Positions 44,084-53,058 of a stretch of DNA of 64,000 nt are shown here, piece by piece. The translations under genes were made by a program, and so were the position numbers. This DNA comes from Murdochiella vaginalis. GTDB lineage: Bacteria; Bacillota; Clostridia; Tissierellales; Peptoniphilaceae. Position 1 is the stretch's first letter. Every line of letters starts with the position of its first letter. The stretch is taken from positions 744,001 to 808,000 of the forward strand of contig NZ_LT632322.1 in assembly GCF_900119705.1 (NCBI RefSeq). Direction: 5' to 3'. Below the pieces are notes generated by a model, which worked only from the letters and a program-made list of their open reading frames with translations, made no database searches and was not told the origin of the DNA.

Positions 44084-46469
44084 AAGGACTTCCGTCCAAC
44101 AATTGTTACAAGCGGCTGCAGCAGAAAGCTATTCGTTTCATCACAGCGTAATCGATACAGAGCATGTTCTTTTGGCCATGCTGAAAACGGGCGGTATGGA
44201 AACGCAGGCTCTGTTGCACGCCGGTGCAAACTACAATACGCTGCGCAAAATCGTGCTCAATAACAATGAGCCGGGAACGGATGAAAACCCGTCCATGCAA
44301 ACCTCGGCGGCGGTGCGCCGCCTTCTGGAGCAGGCGCGGCAGATCGCTCTGCAAAACAACGAACAGGAAATTTTTGCGGAATACGTGCTTTTTGCCATTT
44401 TGAACGACAAATCGGGAATGGCCTCCGTCATGCTCACCATTGCGGATGTCGATAAACGCATGGTCTATCAGAATCTGGTCGGCATGCTGCGAGAAAACCA
44501 TAAGCAGGATCGGGAATCCAATCTCAGCGAATACGGCAAAAACCTGAATGAAGAAGCGCAGGCGGGCAAGATCGACCCGGTTATCGGCCGTGATCGCGAG
44601 GTGAATCGCGTCATTCAAATTCTGTCTCGACGAACCAAGAATAATCCGGTTCTCATCGGCGATCCGGGTGTCGGAAAGACAGCGATTGCAGAAGGACTTG
44701 CCCAGCGCATTGTTTCCGGCGATGTGCCGGATATCATCCGTGATAAGGTGGTTTTTTCCATCGACATGGCGACCATGGTGGCCGGAACGAAGTATCGCGG
44801 CGATTTTGAACAGCGCCTGTCGGACACCATCGACGAGCTGATGGCGCGAAAAGATGCGCTGGTGTTTATCGATGAATTGCATACCATTATCGGCGCAGGA
44901 AGCTCAGAAGGTTCCTTGGATGCCTCGAATATTTTAAAGCCGGCCCTGTCCAAGGGAAGCCTGCAGATTATCGGTGCGACGACGATTGATGAATATCATA
45001 AGCGCCTCGAAAAAGATGCGGCGTTGGAACGACGCTTTCAACCGGTCATGGTGGAAGAACCTACCAAAGAGGAGACGGAAGCAATCATTCGCGGCTTGAA
45101 GCCGCGGTATGAAGAGTTCCATCATGTGAGCCTGACCGAGGATGCCATCGTTGCGGCGACGGAGCTGACCGATCGCTACCTGACGAACCGTTTTTTGCCG
45201 GACAAAGCCATTGACGTCATCGACGAGGCTCTTGCCCGTGTTCATGTCGAAGCCTTCCATATTCCGCAGGAAGAGATGCGCTATCGCGAGGAACGCGAAC
45301 GCCTGGAAGAAGAAAAGCAAAAAGCGGCCCTTACCCAAAATTTTGAAGAGGCGGCGAAGCTGCGGGATGCGTTAGCTGCGCTGGAAAAAGAACATGAAGC
45401 GTTTTTGCAGCAACAAAAACAAAAAGAAGAACAATGGCCCACCATCGGCTTTGACCAGATTGCAGCCATTGTTTCCCAGTGGGCGAATGTTCCGGTTACG
45501 CGCATGACGGAAAAAGAAGCCGATAAGTATCTCCACCTGGATGAAGCTTTAAAAAAGACGGTGATCGGCCAGGATCATGCTGTCGACACCGTTTCTTCGG
45601 CGTTAAAGCGTGCTCGCGTAGGGCTAAAATCGGCGAACCGGCCCATCGGTACGTTCATTTTTGTCGGCCCGACAGGTGTCGGAAAAACGTATTTGGCAAA
45701 AGAAATTGCCCGTCAGCTCTTCGGGTCGGCGGATAGCGTGATTCGCATCGACATGTCGGAATATATGGAGAAATATGCCGTTTCCAGACTGGTGGGCGCC
45801 GCTCCGGGCTATGTGGGTTATGAAGAGGGCGGCCAACTGACACAGATGGTGCGTAAAAAGCCGTATTCGGTGCTGCTCTTTGACGAGATGGAAAAAGCGC
45901 ATCCCGACGTATTCAATCTGCTCTTACAAATTTTGGACGAAGGGCGTCTGACGGACAGCCAGGGCCGCTTGGTTGACTTTCGCAATACGGTCATCATTAT
46001 GACCTCTAACGTGGGCGCCTCACAGCTGGCCACGGAAAAGCGGTTGGGCTTCGGCATGGAAGAAACCGTGGAAGCCGACGAATACGATCGCATGAAAGAA
46101 GTGGTGCATGAGGAACTCAAGCAAACCTTCCGTCCCGAATTTCTGAACCGCGTGGATGACATTATTGTCTTCCACCGTTTGAGTGAAAAGAGCATCTTGC
46201 ACATTGCGGACTTGCTGATGCAGGACTTGATGGCGCGCGTGGAATCGTTAGGCTATCACATGACCTATACCGATCCGGTGCTTCGTCATCTGACGAAAAT
46301 TTCGGTGCAGCCGGAATTTGGCGCCCGTCCGCTGGAACGCTCCATTCGTACAAAGGTGGAGGATGTATTGGCGGAAAAAATGTTAAGCGGTACGCTTGAA
46401 AAAGGACAGGCATACACGCTGCGCATGGAAAAAAATGAGGTCGTAGTGACCCCGGCGGAGGAAGAATGA
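44073..46469 (+). CDS. clpC: ATP-dependent Clp protease ATPase ClpC
   Basis: 798 residues from the ATG at 44073, behind AAAGGAAGG and overlapping mcsA. The double Clp-N repeat (about 1-145) is followed by AAA domain 1 with GDPGVGKTA and FIDELHTIIGAG. The middle domain has a UVR-like coiled coil (ALTQNFEEAAKLRDAL). AAA domain 2 has GPTGVGKTYLAKE, LLFDEMEKAHPD and a C-terminal D2-small domain. It unfolds substrates and passes them to ClpP. It lies in the CtsR-controlled operon and overlaps radA by four bases. Confidence 0.97.
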   Translation: MEYKRTSVQQLLQAAAAESYSFHHSVIDTEHVLLAMLKTGGMETQALLHAGANYNTLRKIVLNNNEPGTDENPSMQTSAAVRRLLEQARQIALQNNEQEIFAEYVLFAILNDKSGMASVMLTIADVDKRMVYQNLVGMLRENHKQDRESNLSEYGKNLNEEAQAGKIDPVIGRDREVNRVIQILSRRTKNNPVLIGDPGVGKTAIAEGLAQRIVSGDVPDIIRDKVVFSIDMATMVAGTKYRGDFEQRLSDTIDELMARKDALVFIDELHTIIGAGSSEGSLDASNILKPALSKGSLQIIGATTIDEYHKRLEKDAALERRFQPVMVEEPTKEETEAIIRGLKPRYEEFHHVSLTEDAIVAATELTDRYLTNRFLPDKAIDVIDEALARVHVEAFHIPQEEMRYREERERLEEEKQKAALTQNFEEAAKLRDALAALEKEHEAFLQQQKQKEEQWPTIGFDQIAAIVSQWANVPVTRMTEKEADKYLHLDEALKKTVIGQDHAVDTVSSALKRARVGLKSANRPIGTFIFVGPTGVGKTYLAKEIARQLFGSADSVIRIDMSEYMEKYAVSRLVGAAPGYVGYEEGGQLTQMVRKKPYSVLLFDEMEKAHPDVFNLLLQILDEGRLTDSQGRLVDFRNTVIIMTSNVGASQLATEKRLGFGMEETVEADEYDRMKEVVHEELKQTFRPEFLNRVDDIIVFHRLSEKSILHIADLLMQDLMARVESLGYHMTYTDPVLRHLTKISVQPEFGARPLERSIRTKVEDVLAEKMLSGTLEKGQAYTLRMEKNEVVVTPAEEE

Positions 46470-47893
46470 CGATCCGAACGCGCTATCAATGTAGCAGCTG
46501 CGGTCATCTTGCGGTGGGCTGGAGCGGAAAGTGCCCGGCTTGCGGGGAATGGGGCACGATGGAAGAAGTGGCGGTGGAAACCGGACGCACCGTGGCGAAA
46601 CGGATGCGGGATGTGGCGGAAGAACAGGCCATGCCGTTGCCGGAAGTGCCGCTGTCGCAATCCGATCGCGTCGACACAGGCCTTCCGGAGCTTAACCGCG
46701 TATTGGGAGGCGGTTTGGTGCCAGATGCGGTGACCATGCTGACCGCCAAACCGGGAGCGGGAAAATCCACTCTTCTGTTGCAGGTGGCGGGAAAACTTGC
46801 TGCGCGCGGCGTACGGGTGCTGTATGCCTCCGGCGAGGAAAGTGCCCCGCAGATTCGCATGCGTGCGGAACGTATTTTGCATACGTGTTCCGATAAGGTA
46901 TTTATCCTTTCCACAAGCTACTTGGATGCGGTGCTCTCGGAAAGCCAACGGCTTAAACCCGCCATCCTCATCGTGGACAGCATTCAAACCATGGCACTGG
47001 CAGAATTTGCACAGCGCCCGGGAACCCCGACACAAACGGTGCAATGTTGTGCGGCCATCGTTTCGGCATGCAAACAGGGCGAGCGTCCCATGGCAGCGTT
47101 TGTGGTCGGCCATGTCACAAAAGACGAGACCATGGCTGGCCTGCGCACGTTGGAGCATCAGGTGGATACGGTGTTATACCTGGAAAGCGGCTATTCGGAT
47201 GAATTGCGCTTGTTGCGCTCCACCAAAAACCGCTTTGGATATACCGATGAAGTGGGCCTGTTTCAGATGAGCGCAGAGGGCCTTTCCGATGTCACCAATC
47301 CCTATGACCTCTTTTTGACGCGGCGTGATCACCCCATTTCCGGTGCAGCGGTATCGTTGCAGAAAGAGGGCTCCCGTCTCATTCCTATTGAGATCGAAGC
47401 GCTGGTTTCGCCAGCTTATGACGCCTATCCGACCCGCATCGGAGATTCTCTTCGACGTGATGACCTGAATACGCTGGTGTCCATTCTTTCGCAGCGAGCG
47501 CATCAGCCCTTACACGACAAGAGCGTGGTGCTCAAAGCGACCGGCGGGCTTGCTCTGCGGGAAAAAGTCTGCGATTTGGCTATTTTGGTCTCCATCGCCT
47601 CCGCTTCCGGCGGCTGGAGCATCGACGGCAAAGACGCCTTCTGTGCGGAGGTCGGTCTCACCGGCGAGCTGAAACGGGCCACGGAAATGGAGCGACGTCT
47701 ACGCGAGCTGGATCGTCTCGGATTTCGCCGCGTGTTTATTGCAGAAGAACATGCTGGCCTTGCGAAACGATTGATGAAATCACTGCAGCTGCAGATCATT
47801 TGCGCAAAAACGCTGATGGATGTTCTTCGGTCGCTTACGCGAGCTGAAAAATATCGGGTTCCGTGTCTTGACAAGGCTGAGGGAGTTCGATAA
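46466..47893 (+). CDS. radA: DNA repair protein RadA (branch migration ATPase)
   Basis: 475 residues. The N-terminal zinc finger is CSSCGHLAVGWSGKCPACGEW. The RecA-like ATPase has AKPGAGKSTLLLQ and LIVDSIQTM, and the RadA-specific motif KNRFG lies in LRSTKNRFGYTDE. A Lon-like C-terminal domain (VSIASASGGWSIDGKDAF) completes it. It promotes branch migration during recombination. Its ATG overlaps the clpC stop. The promoter for the next gene lies inside its last 25 bases. Confidence 0.97.
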   Translation: MTIRTRYQCSSCGHLAVGWSGKCPACGEWGTMEEVAVETGRTVAKRMRDVAEEQAMPLPEVPLSQSDRVDTGLPELNRVLGGGLVPDAVTMLTAKPGAGKSTLLLQVAGKLAARGVRVLYASGEESAPQIRMRAERILHTCSDKVFILSTSYLDAVLSESQRLKPAILIVDSIQTMALAEFAQRPGTPTQTVQCCAAIVSACKQGERPMAAFVVGHVTKDETMAGLRTLEHQVDTVLYLESGYSDELRLLRSTKNRFGYTDEVGLFQMSAEGLSDVTNPYDLFLTRRDHPISGAAVSLQKEGSRLIPIEIEALVSPAYDAYPTRIGDSLRRDDLNTLVSILSQRAHQPLHDKSVVLKATGGLALREKVCDLAILVSIASASGGWSIDGKDAFCAEVGLTGELKRATEMERRLRELDRLGFRRVFIAEEHAGLAKRLMKSLQLQIICAKTLMDVLRSLTRAEKYRVPCLDKAEGVR

Positions 47894-47896
47894 AAT
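47868..47896 (+). promoter_or_regulatory. carD-yacL promoter inside the 3' end of radA
   Basis: TTGACA at 47868-47873, a 17-bp spacer and TAAAAT at 47891-47896. A further TATAAT at 47940-47945 has no -35. The carD gene can thus be expressed apart from the heat-shock operon. Confidence 0.82.
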
Positions 47897-47965
47897 ATTA
47901 AAATTTTACGATCCTCTCGCGAAATCCAGTATTTTTCGTTATAATTGAAGCAAGGGGGTGAGGCC

Positions 47966-48484
47966 ATGTATAAAATCGGAGACCGTGTCGTGTATCCGAT
48001 GCAGGGTGCCGGGACCATCATCAACAAAGAAACCAAAGAGTTGTTGGGCATGAAGCAGGAATTTTTTATTCTGCAAATGCCGATTGCCAACATTCGCATC
48101 TCCATCCCGGTGGACCAGATGGAAAAGATCGGCATTCGTCCCGTGATGAGCCATGAAGACGGGGAACGTGTGATGGAAATTCTGCGTCAGGATTCAACAA
48201 AAATGGCAGAAAACTGGAGCCAACGCTATCGGGAAAACCTTGAAAACCTGAAGACAGGAGATCCTTTTGAGATGGCGGATGTCGTGCGCAATTTACAAAT
48301 TCGAGATATGGAGAAAGGCCTTTCCACATCCGAGAAGAAAATGCTGAACAAGACGAAGAAAATGCTGATTTCGGAGCTTATTATTGTCGGCTCGCTGTCA
48401 GTAGAGGAAGCCGGAGACATGATTGACGAAGCTATCACTCTGGATGAAGACGTAGCGCCGGAGGACGGCGCGGAAGAGGAGTAA
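47966..48484 (+). CDS. CarD/CdnL-type RNA polymerase-binding regulator
   Basis: 172 residues from the ATG at 47966, behind AAGGGGGTGAGG. The N-terminal CarD/TRCF RNA-polymerase-interacting domain is clear: YKIGDRVVYPMQGAGTI, FFILQMP and ISIPVDQMEKIGIRPV. The C-terminal helical domain (about 70-172) would contact promoter DNA. CarD-type proteins stabilise open complexes, often at rRNA promoters. In Bacillus this position after radA holds disA; here carD occupies it. It has its own promoter and is 3 nt from yacL. Confidence 0.93.
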   Translation: MYKIGDRVVYPMQGAGTIINKETKELLGMKQEFFILQMPIANIRISIPVDQMEKIGIRPVMSHEDGERVMEILRQDSTKMAENWSQRYRENLENLKTGDPFEMADVVRNLQIRDMEKGLSTSEKKMLNKTKKMLISELIIVGSLSVEEAGDMIDEAITLDEDVAPEDGAEEE

Positions 48485-48487
48485 TCG

Positions 48488-49654
48488 GTGAAACAGATTA
48501 TGCGGGCCGTATTCGGCTTAATCGGCGCCGCGTTGGGAGCATTGCTGGCCTACCTTGTCTTTGATCTGCAATGGATTCGGGGCTGGGGCATGGTGGAGCG
48601 TATCGTGAGTTACTTTGTTGGTGCCGGCGTTGGATTTGCCGTATTTTTCGCCATGGCCGGCAAGTGGGCGACAGCTCTTCGCAATGTCGTGGATGCCATG
48701 TCTCGGCAGATCCGTCAGGTGCCGTTAAGCGAGATTGTGCTACGCACCATCGGATTGATCGTGGGCTTGCTTATTGCCGGCATTATCAGCAATCCGGTAT
48801 TGCAGCTGAGCATCAGCCATGTGGGCAATGTGATCGGAGTACTCATTTCCGTCGCGCTTTATGCTCTTTTGGGCTTATTGGGCGTGCGCTTGGCCACCAT
48901 GTACTACGATGACATTATGAAGACCGTGCACCAGCTGAGAGACGCTCTGACACGCTTGGACGAGGAACGCATTCAACGCAGCAACGAAAAAAAGAGAAAG
49001 AAACGACTGGCTAAGGTGTCCGAGATGGATGACGAGCAAGAAGACGAGGAGTTTTTGGAAGCGTGTCCGAAAATTCTGGACACGTCGGTCATTATCGACG
49101 GGCGCATTTTCGAGGTGATGAAGGCGGGTTTTTTGGAAGGACCCATCGTCATTTCCCATTATGTCCTTGAGGAGCTGCAGCATATTTCCGATTCTTCGGA
49201 TGCGCTACGGCGTGAGCGGGGCCGAAAAGGCTTGGATCACATCCACGAAATGCAGACGCGCTCTGTGCAGGATATTCACATTGATAACAGTGAGATTGCC
49301 AAGCCCAAAGAGGTGGATCTGAAATTGCTGGTGCTGACACGACGCTATCAGGGACGACTGGTGACCAATGATTTCAACTTGAACAAAGTGGCCACGGTAC
49401 AGAATATTCCGGTATTGAACGTGAACGAGCTTGCCAACGCGTTAAAGCCCATTGTCATTCCGGGAGAACATATGCGCGTGAATATCATCAAACCGGGAAA
49501 AGAGCCGGGGCAAGGGCTGGGTTACTTGGATGATGGCACCATGATTGTTGTGGAGAACGGCTACGAGGAAATCGGCAACACGGTCGATACGGTCGTAACG
49601 TCAGTCTTGCAAACCTCCGCAGGAAAGATGATTTTTACACGTCTTCCGAATTAA
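48488..49654 (+). CDS. yacL: YacL family PIN-TRAM membrane protein
   Basis: 388 residues from a GTG start behind GAAGAGGAG. Four membrane segments fill the first 140 residues. A PIN nuclease-like domain starts at KILDTSVIIDGRI, with acidic residues conserved (VLEEL, NDFNLNKVA), and a TRAM domain (GQGLGYLDDGTMIVVENG) ends the protein. The family is widespread and always found at this locus; nuclease activity is presumed but the substrate is not known to me. A strong terminator follows. Confidence 0.94.
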   Translation: MKQIMRAVFGLIGAALGALLAYLVFDLQWIRGWGMVERIVSYFVGAGVGFAVFFAMAGKWATALRNVVDAMSRQIRQVPLSEIVLRTIGLIVGLLIAGIISNPVLQLSISHVGNVIGVLISVALYALLGLLGVRLATMYYDDIMKTVHQLRDALTRLDEERIQRSNEKKRKKRLAKVSEMDDEQEDEEFLEACPKILDTSVIIDGRIFEVMKAGFLEGPIVISHYVLEELQHISDSSDALRRERGRKGLDHIHEMQTRSVQDIHIDNSEIAKPKEVDLKLLVLTRRYQGRLVTNDFNLNKVATVQNIPVLNVNELANALKPIVIPGEHMRVNIIKPGKEPGQGLGYLDDGTMIVVENGYEEIGNTVDTVVTSVLQTSAGKMIFTRLPN

Positions 49655-49684
49655 TTTATACGCATTTATTGTGGGAAACCACCA

Positions 49685-49714
49685 CCGCAGCGGAAAGCCG
49701 CTGCGGTTTTTTTT
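49685..49714 (+). terminator. Terminator of the carD-yacL unit
   Basis: A perfect 9-bp stem CCGCAGCGG/CCGCTGCGG (49685-49693 with 49698-49706), AAAG loop and T8. Confidence 0.93.
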
Positions 49715-49743
49715 GTGAAGGGGCGGGTGCTTTTGCAGGAAGC

Positions 49744-51147
49744 TCACTTTTGGCGCAGATGGTCCAAAGCAAACGATACAAGGTCCGCCGCTTGCGTTTC
49801 TATATCCGGCTTTACGCGGTTCTTTGCCTGCAGGACTTCTGTATCCGGCGCAAGGGCAATGACAGGATCCAATAAAGCGAGATAACCGGAATGCAGCAGT
49901 TTGACCGGAAAGGCGGGAATTTTCCACGCGCTTCCGGAAGTGGTGGTACCGATTAGCTCTGCACTTTGCAAGCGGTGGCAAAAATCAGCGAACGTTTCTG
50001 CCGCACCGCCTGTTGTCTTATCTACGAGAAGCACGAGATTCGCCGGAGCGACGGCCTCTGTATTCCCTTTGGCCGTCACCGTGATGGTTTTCGCATAGGC
50101 GGTGTCGTTTACAGCATTTTGTGTCTCTGCATTGTGAAGCCCCGTCATCGGGCGCAGTTCATCTTCCAAATCCATACTTTCCATTCGCTCTTTAAGCGAC
50201 AGATAGTCCACATAGGGTTCAAAACCTTTCGGAAAATAGAGACTCGTTTCTACGCCGTAGGTGGCGGTCATGAGGTATGGCAAAATGCCTTGGGCCCAGT
50301 ATTCAACAGAAGTACCGCTCGTATTTCGCAAATCGAAAAGCACATATTTATGGGTGCGAGCCTCCGTCAGCAACTGCGCCAGCGTCTCTTTTTGCGTGCG
50401 ATACGCTCCATCTTCAAAAGCAAGGTTGGAAAGAATGGCCGTATCGGACGACGCATCCACGCGTAGTGTCGGCAGAGGAAAATCCTCCGCCTTTGCGGCG
50501 ACATTTTTATAGGAGGCGTCTTCTCGCATTCGCGCATAGCGTGATACCACCCGTTCATCGGTAAGCGCTTCGGCGTAGGGAGAATCAGTCGCATAAAAGC
50601 CGCTTCCCACATTGCGATAGAGTTTCGCATACGCATCGGGAAGAAGCATCATCGAGGTGGGCGTTCCGGCCGCCTTGACCATTTCCTGCAAGACACTGAA
50701 AAACTCGTTGTCGGATGCGGTTTTCCCTGCATGATCCACCAGATTGTCCAAGGTAACCTTGACCGCATCCGGATCAGAGGGGCCAATGCTTTTTGGAGTG
50801 CTTTTGAGCAACGCTTGCAACTGCCGGGCATCCGCAATTTTTTCCCCTTGCGTCAGGGGCCTTCCGGTCGTATCAGAAGGCAATAACTCCTCGACTACCG
50901 CTTGATTGGCCTGTTTCCGTACGGTCGGCAGCTCCTCAAAACGGGCATTTAGAAACGTCCGCCGAACGAAGGTGTAGAGGCCGTACCCCGTGGCAAGAAG
51001 AAGCAGGAGGAATAAAAGCGCAAAAAGTCGTCTGCGACGCCGACGACGCTGAAGATTGCGCTTGATCACCTGCTTGCGATCATGACGACGTTGACTTTCC
51101 AGAACACGTTGCTCCAATGCCGTTCTTTTTTTTGGGTTTTGCCTCAT
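49744..51147 (-). CDS. Membrane-anchored S41-like (C-terminal processing protease fold) protein, catalytic pair lost
   Basis: 467 residues. A very basic cytoplasmic head (eight Arg in a row near 34-41) precedes one membrane segment (41-58) and an extracytoplasmic region. The last 210 residues follow the S41 fold: YVLFDLRNTSGTS, then LVLLVDKTTGGAAETFADF and AELIGTTTSGSAW. By alignment with the SASASE and TFGKG motifs of Prc, the nucleophile Ser is Gly381 and the general-base Lys is Ser406. Proteolysis is therefore unlikely; IRBP-like members of the clan also carry GGAAE. No PDZ domain is obvious. A minus-strand extended -10 (TGTTAAAAT) lies upstream. It is a single gene; function unknown. Confidence 0.75.
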   Translation of the reverse strand: MRQNPKKRTALEQRVLESQRRHDRKQVIKRNLQRRRRRRRLFALLFLLLLLATGYGLYTFVRRTFLNARFEELPTVRKQANQAVVEELLPSDTTGRPLTQGEKIADARQLQALLKSTPKSIGPSDPDAVKVTLDNLVDHAGKTASDNEFFSVLQEMVKAAGTPTSMMLLPDAYAKLYRNVGSGFYATDSPYAEALTDERVVSRYARMREDASYKNVAAKAEDFPLPTLRVDASSDTAILSNLAFEDGAYRTQKETLAQLLTEARTHKYVLFDLRNTSGTSVEYWAQGILPYLMTATYGVETSLYFPKGFEPYVDYLSLKERMESMDLEDELRPMTGLHNAETQNAVNDTAYAKTITVTAKGNTEAVAPANLVLLVDKTTGGAAETFADFCHRLQSAELIGTTTSGSAWKIPAFPVKLLHSGYLALLDPVIALAPDTEVLQAKNRVKPDIETQAADLVSFALDHLRQK

Positions 51148-51287
51148 AGTTTCCTCCGTGACAATTTGATTCCATTTTAACAGATTCCCACCGACGAAAA
51201 CGAGGCCGTGTTAGTAGGAGATAATAACGGGTACAGTAAAGTTGTAATGGTTTCGGAAGAGAAAAGAAAAACATAGAGGAGGACTAC

Positions 51288-51767
51288 ATGAAAATTTTAG
51301 AAGCCTTAAATGAACAGGCAAATTTTGAACTGGAATCCGCATATATTTACCGGACGATGTCCGCTTATTTAGCAGAAGAGGATATGGCGGGAATGAAGCA
51401 CTTCATGGATATGCAGGTGAAAGAAGAAGTGGAACATGCCGAGAAAATGATTGGTTTTCTTCAGGAAGTCGGTTATCCGGTACACTATCGCCCGATCAAT
51501 CCGGGAGACGGAAAATTCGACAGTCTGTTGGATGTTTTCAAAAAGGCGCTGGCGCATGAACAGGTGGTGACAGCGAACATCTATAAGCTCATCGACTTGG
51601 CACAAAAAGAAGATCATAAGCCGGCGGAAATCTTTCTGCACTGGTATGTCAAAGAGCAAGTGGAAGAAGAAGCAACGTTCCAGACGCTGGTAAAGCAATT
51701 GGATCGTGCCGGATCGAACTGGGGTGCGCTGTATCAGATCGATCGCTATTTGGGTCAGAGAGAATAA
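51288..51767 (+). CDS. Ferritin
   Basis: 159 residues in a four-helix bundle. Ferroxidase-site residues are visible: NFELESAYIYRTM near 13-25, KEEVEHAEKM near 46-55, the central AHEQVVTANIY and VKEQVEEEATF. It oxidises and stores iron in a protein shell, lowering oxidative damage in an anaerobe. RBS GAGGAGGAC precedes the ATG. The rubrerythrin gene follows about 215 nt later after a terminator, so both oxidative-stress genes cluster but appear to be separately transcribed. Confidence 0.94.
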   Translation: MKILEALNEQANFELESAYIYRTMSAYLAEEDMAGMKHFMDMQVKEEVEHAEKMIGFLQEVGYPVHYRPINPGDGKFDSLLDVFKKALAHEQVVTANIYKLIDLAQKEDHKPAEIFLHWYVKEQVEEEATFQTLVKQLDRAGSNWGALYQIDRYLGQRE

Positions 51768-51791
51768 CTTCTCAAGAGAATAACGAAATCC

Positions 51792-51832
51792 GTGCACGGG
51801 CCGGGGTAATATGCCTTTGCCCGTGTACTTTT
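51792..51832 (+). terminator. Terminator of the ferritin gene
   Basis: GTGCACGGGC (51792-51801) pairs, with one mismatch, with GCCCGTGTAC (51819-51828), followed by TTTTATT. Confidence 0.78.
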
Positions 51833-51850
51833 ATTACAAGGAAACGATTG

Positions 51851-51918
51851 CCCTTTTACTTTACTTTTTGATGAAAATCCTTTACTATAACAGTAGTTTC
51901 CTTCAAATAGTAAAAGGG
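51851..51918. promoter_or_regulatory. 10-bp inverted repeat around the rubrerythrin promoter region
   Basis: CCCTTTTACT (51851-51860) and AGTAAAAGGG (51909-51918) are a perfect inverted repeat 48 nt apart. Candidate promoter elements (TTGATG at 51868, TACTAT at 51893) lie between the arms. It may be an operator for a redox regulator; none can be named. Confidence 0.45.
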
Positions 51919-51981
51919 AAAAGTTTGGGAAAGCGTCTCTCTTTTGAAGAGGCGATTGTGAAAAGAATCAAGGAGGCGTCT

Positions 51982-52527
51982 ATGCATAAAATGACACAGG
52001 CAAACCTGCGATCCGCATTTGGTGGAGAATCCATGGCTCGTAATCGCTACAACATCTGGGGCCAGGTGGCGGACAAGGAAGGCTTCCCGAATGTAAAACG
52101 CTTATTCGATGCAACGGCAGAAGCAGAAAAAATTCACGCCGGACTGCATTTTAAAGCTATGAAAGAGATCCATGGTGACTTTGATGTTACAGCGGGCGGC
52201 GGCTTCGGCATCGGGACGACAGCAGAAAATCTGCAAGGCGCGATTGATGGCGAAACGTTTGAATTTACCGAAATGTATCCGGCGTATATTCAGGTAGCGG
52301 AAATGCAAGAAGAGCAAGCCGCGGTTCGCGCGATGCGTTTTGCGATCGAGGCGGAAAAAGTGCATGCGAAGATGTTCGGCATTGCGAAAGATGCCGTTGC
52401 ACAGGGAAAAGATTTGACAGTGGAAGATGCCGTTTATCTCTGCCCTGTTTGTGGATTTGTTGCCCTTTCGAAGGAAGAAAATTGTCCGATTTGCGGCTGC
52501 GCTGCGGCGAAATTCATCGCCTATTGA
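51982..52527 (+). CDS. Rubrerythrin
   Basis: 181 residues from the ATG at 51982 behind CAAGGAGGCG; upstream in-frame codons are non-conserved. The di-iron four-helix domain has GESMARNRY, AEAEKIHAGLHF, EMQEEQAAVRAM and EAEKVHAKMF. The C-terminal rubredoxin domain has CPVCGFVAL and CPICGCAAAKF. It reduces hydrogen peroxide in anaerobes using electrons from rubredoxin or NADH-linked carriers. An inverted repeat brackets the promoter region. Confidence 0.96.
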   Translation: MHKMTQANLRSAFGGESMARNRYNIWGQVADKEGFPNVKRLFDATAEAEKIHAGLHFKAMKEIHGDFDVTAGGGFGIGTTAENLQGAIDGETFEFTEMYPAYIQVAEMQEEQAAVRAMRFAIEAEKVHAKMFGIAKDAVAQGKDLTVEDAVYLCPVCGFVALSKEENCPICGCAAAKFIAY

Positions 52528-52568
52528 TGACGGATAGCGGCCGCACGAGGTGAAGTGGAGAACAGTAC

Positions 52569-52835
52569 ATGGTCGAAAAAAAAGTGGTGTTGGATAACGA
52601 AATCGGTTTGATGGGCCGTCCGGCTGCCAATTTCATTCAGACGGCAAAGAAATTTCTGGCAGATGTGTACCTGGAGCGTGATCATAAAGTTTTCAATGGC
52701 AAGTCGATTATGAGTGTGCTCAGTATGGGGGCCGGAAAAGGGGCGAAGTTTATTTTGCGCACAGACGGACCGGATGAAGAAGAGGCGCTCGAAACACTCT
52801 TGGCTTATTTGAACCACGATATTACCATGTATTGA
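52569..52835 (+). CDS. Crh-like HPr-fold protein with Met at position 15
   Basis: 88 residues with the HPr fold over the whole length. The phosphotransfer motif GLHARPAA reads GLMGRPAA, so the active-site His15 is Met15 and PTS phosphotransfer is not possible. The regulatory Ser46 is kept in GKSIMSVLS at exactly the HPr numbering. This is the pattern of Bacillus Crh, where residue 15 is Gln. A role in carbon catabolite control through Ser46 phosphorylation by HPr kinase and binding to CcpA is inferred; neither partner is in the window. RBS is weak (GTGGAG). A terminator follows. Confidence 0.87.
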   Translation: MVEKKVVLDNEIGLMGRPAANFIQTAKKFLADVYLERDHKVFNGKSIMSVLSMGAGKGAKFILRTDGPDEEEALETLLAYLNHDITMY

Positions 52836-52924
52836 CCACGCGATTCGGCTGTGCATACGGGCGCGCCTGACAACGTCATGAAAATAGATGCGGATGTTTT
52901 TCGCGTTCGATACAAAAAGAAAAA

Positions 52925-52960
52925 AGCCGCCGCTGCTTAGACAGTGGCAGCTTTTTTTTG
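52925..52960 (+). terminator. Terminator after the Crh-like gene
   Basis: AGCCGCCGCTG (about 52925-52935) pairs imperfectly with CAGTGGCAGCT (52942-52952) and is followed by T8. Confidence 0.78.
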
Positions 52961-53058
52961 CCTGCTCTTTGATTTTTTTTGGTGTCGATAAAGCTCCAGT
53001 GCAGGGCTTGCATAAAAAGGAAAAAGGGGAAGGGGAGTCTGTCCGGCTGCGATGCATG

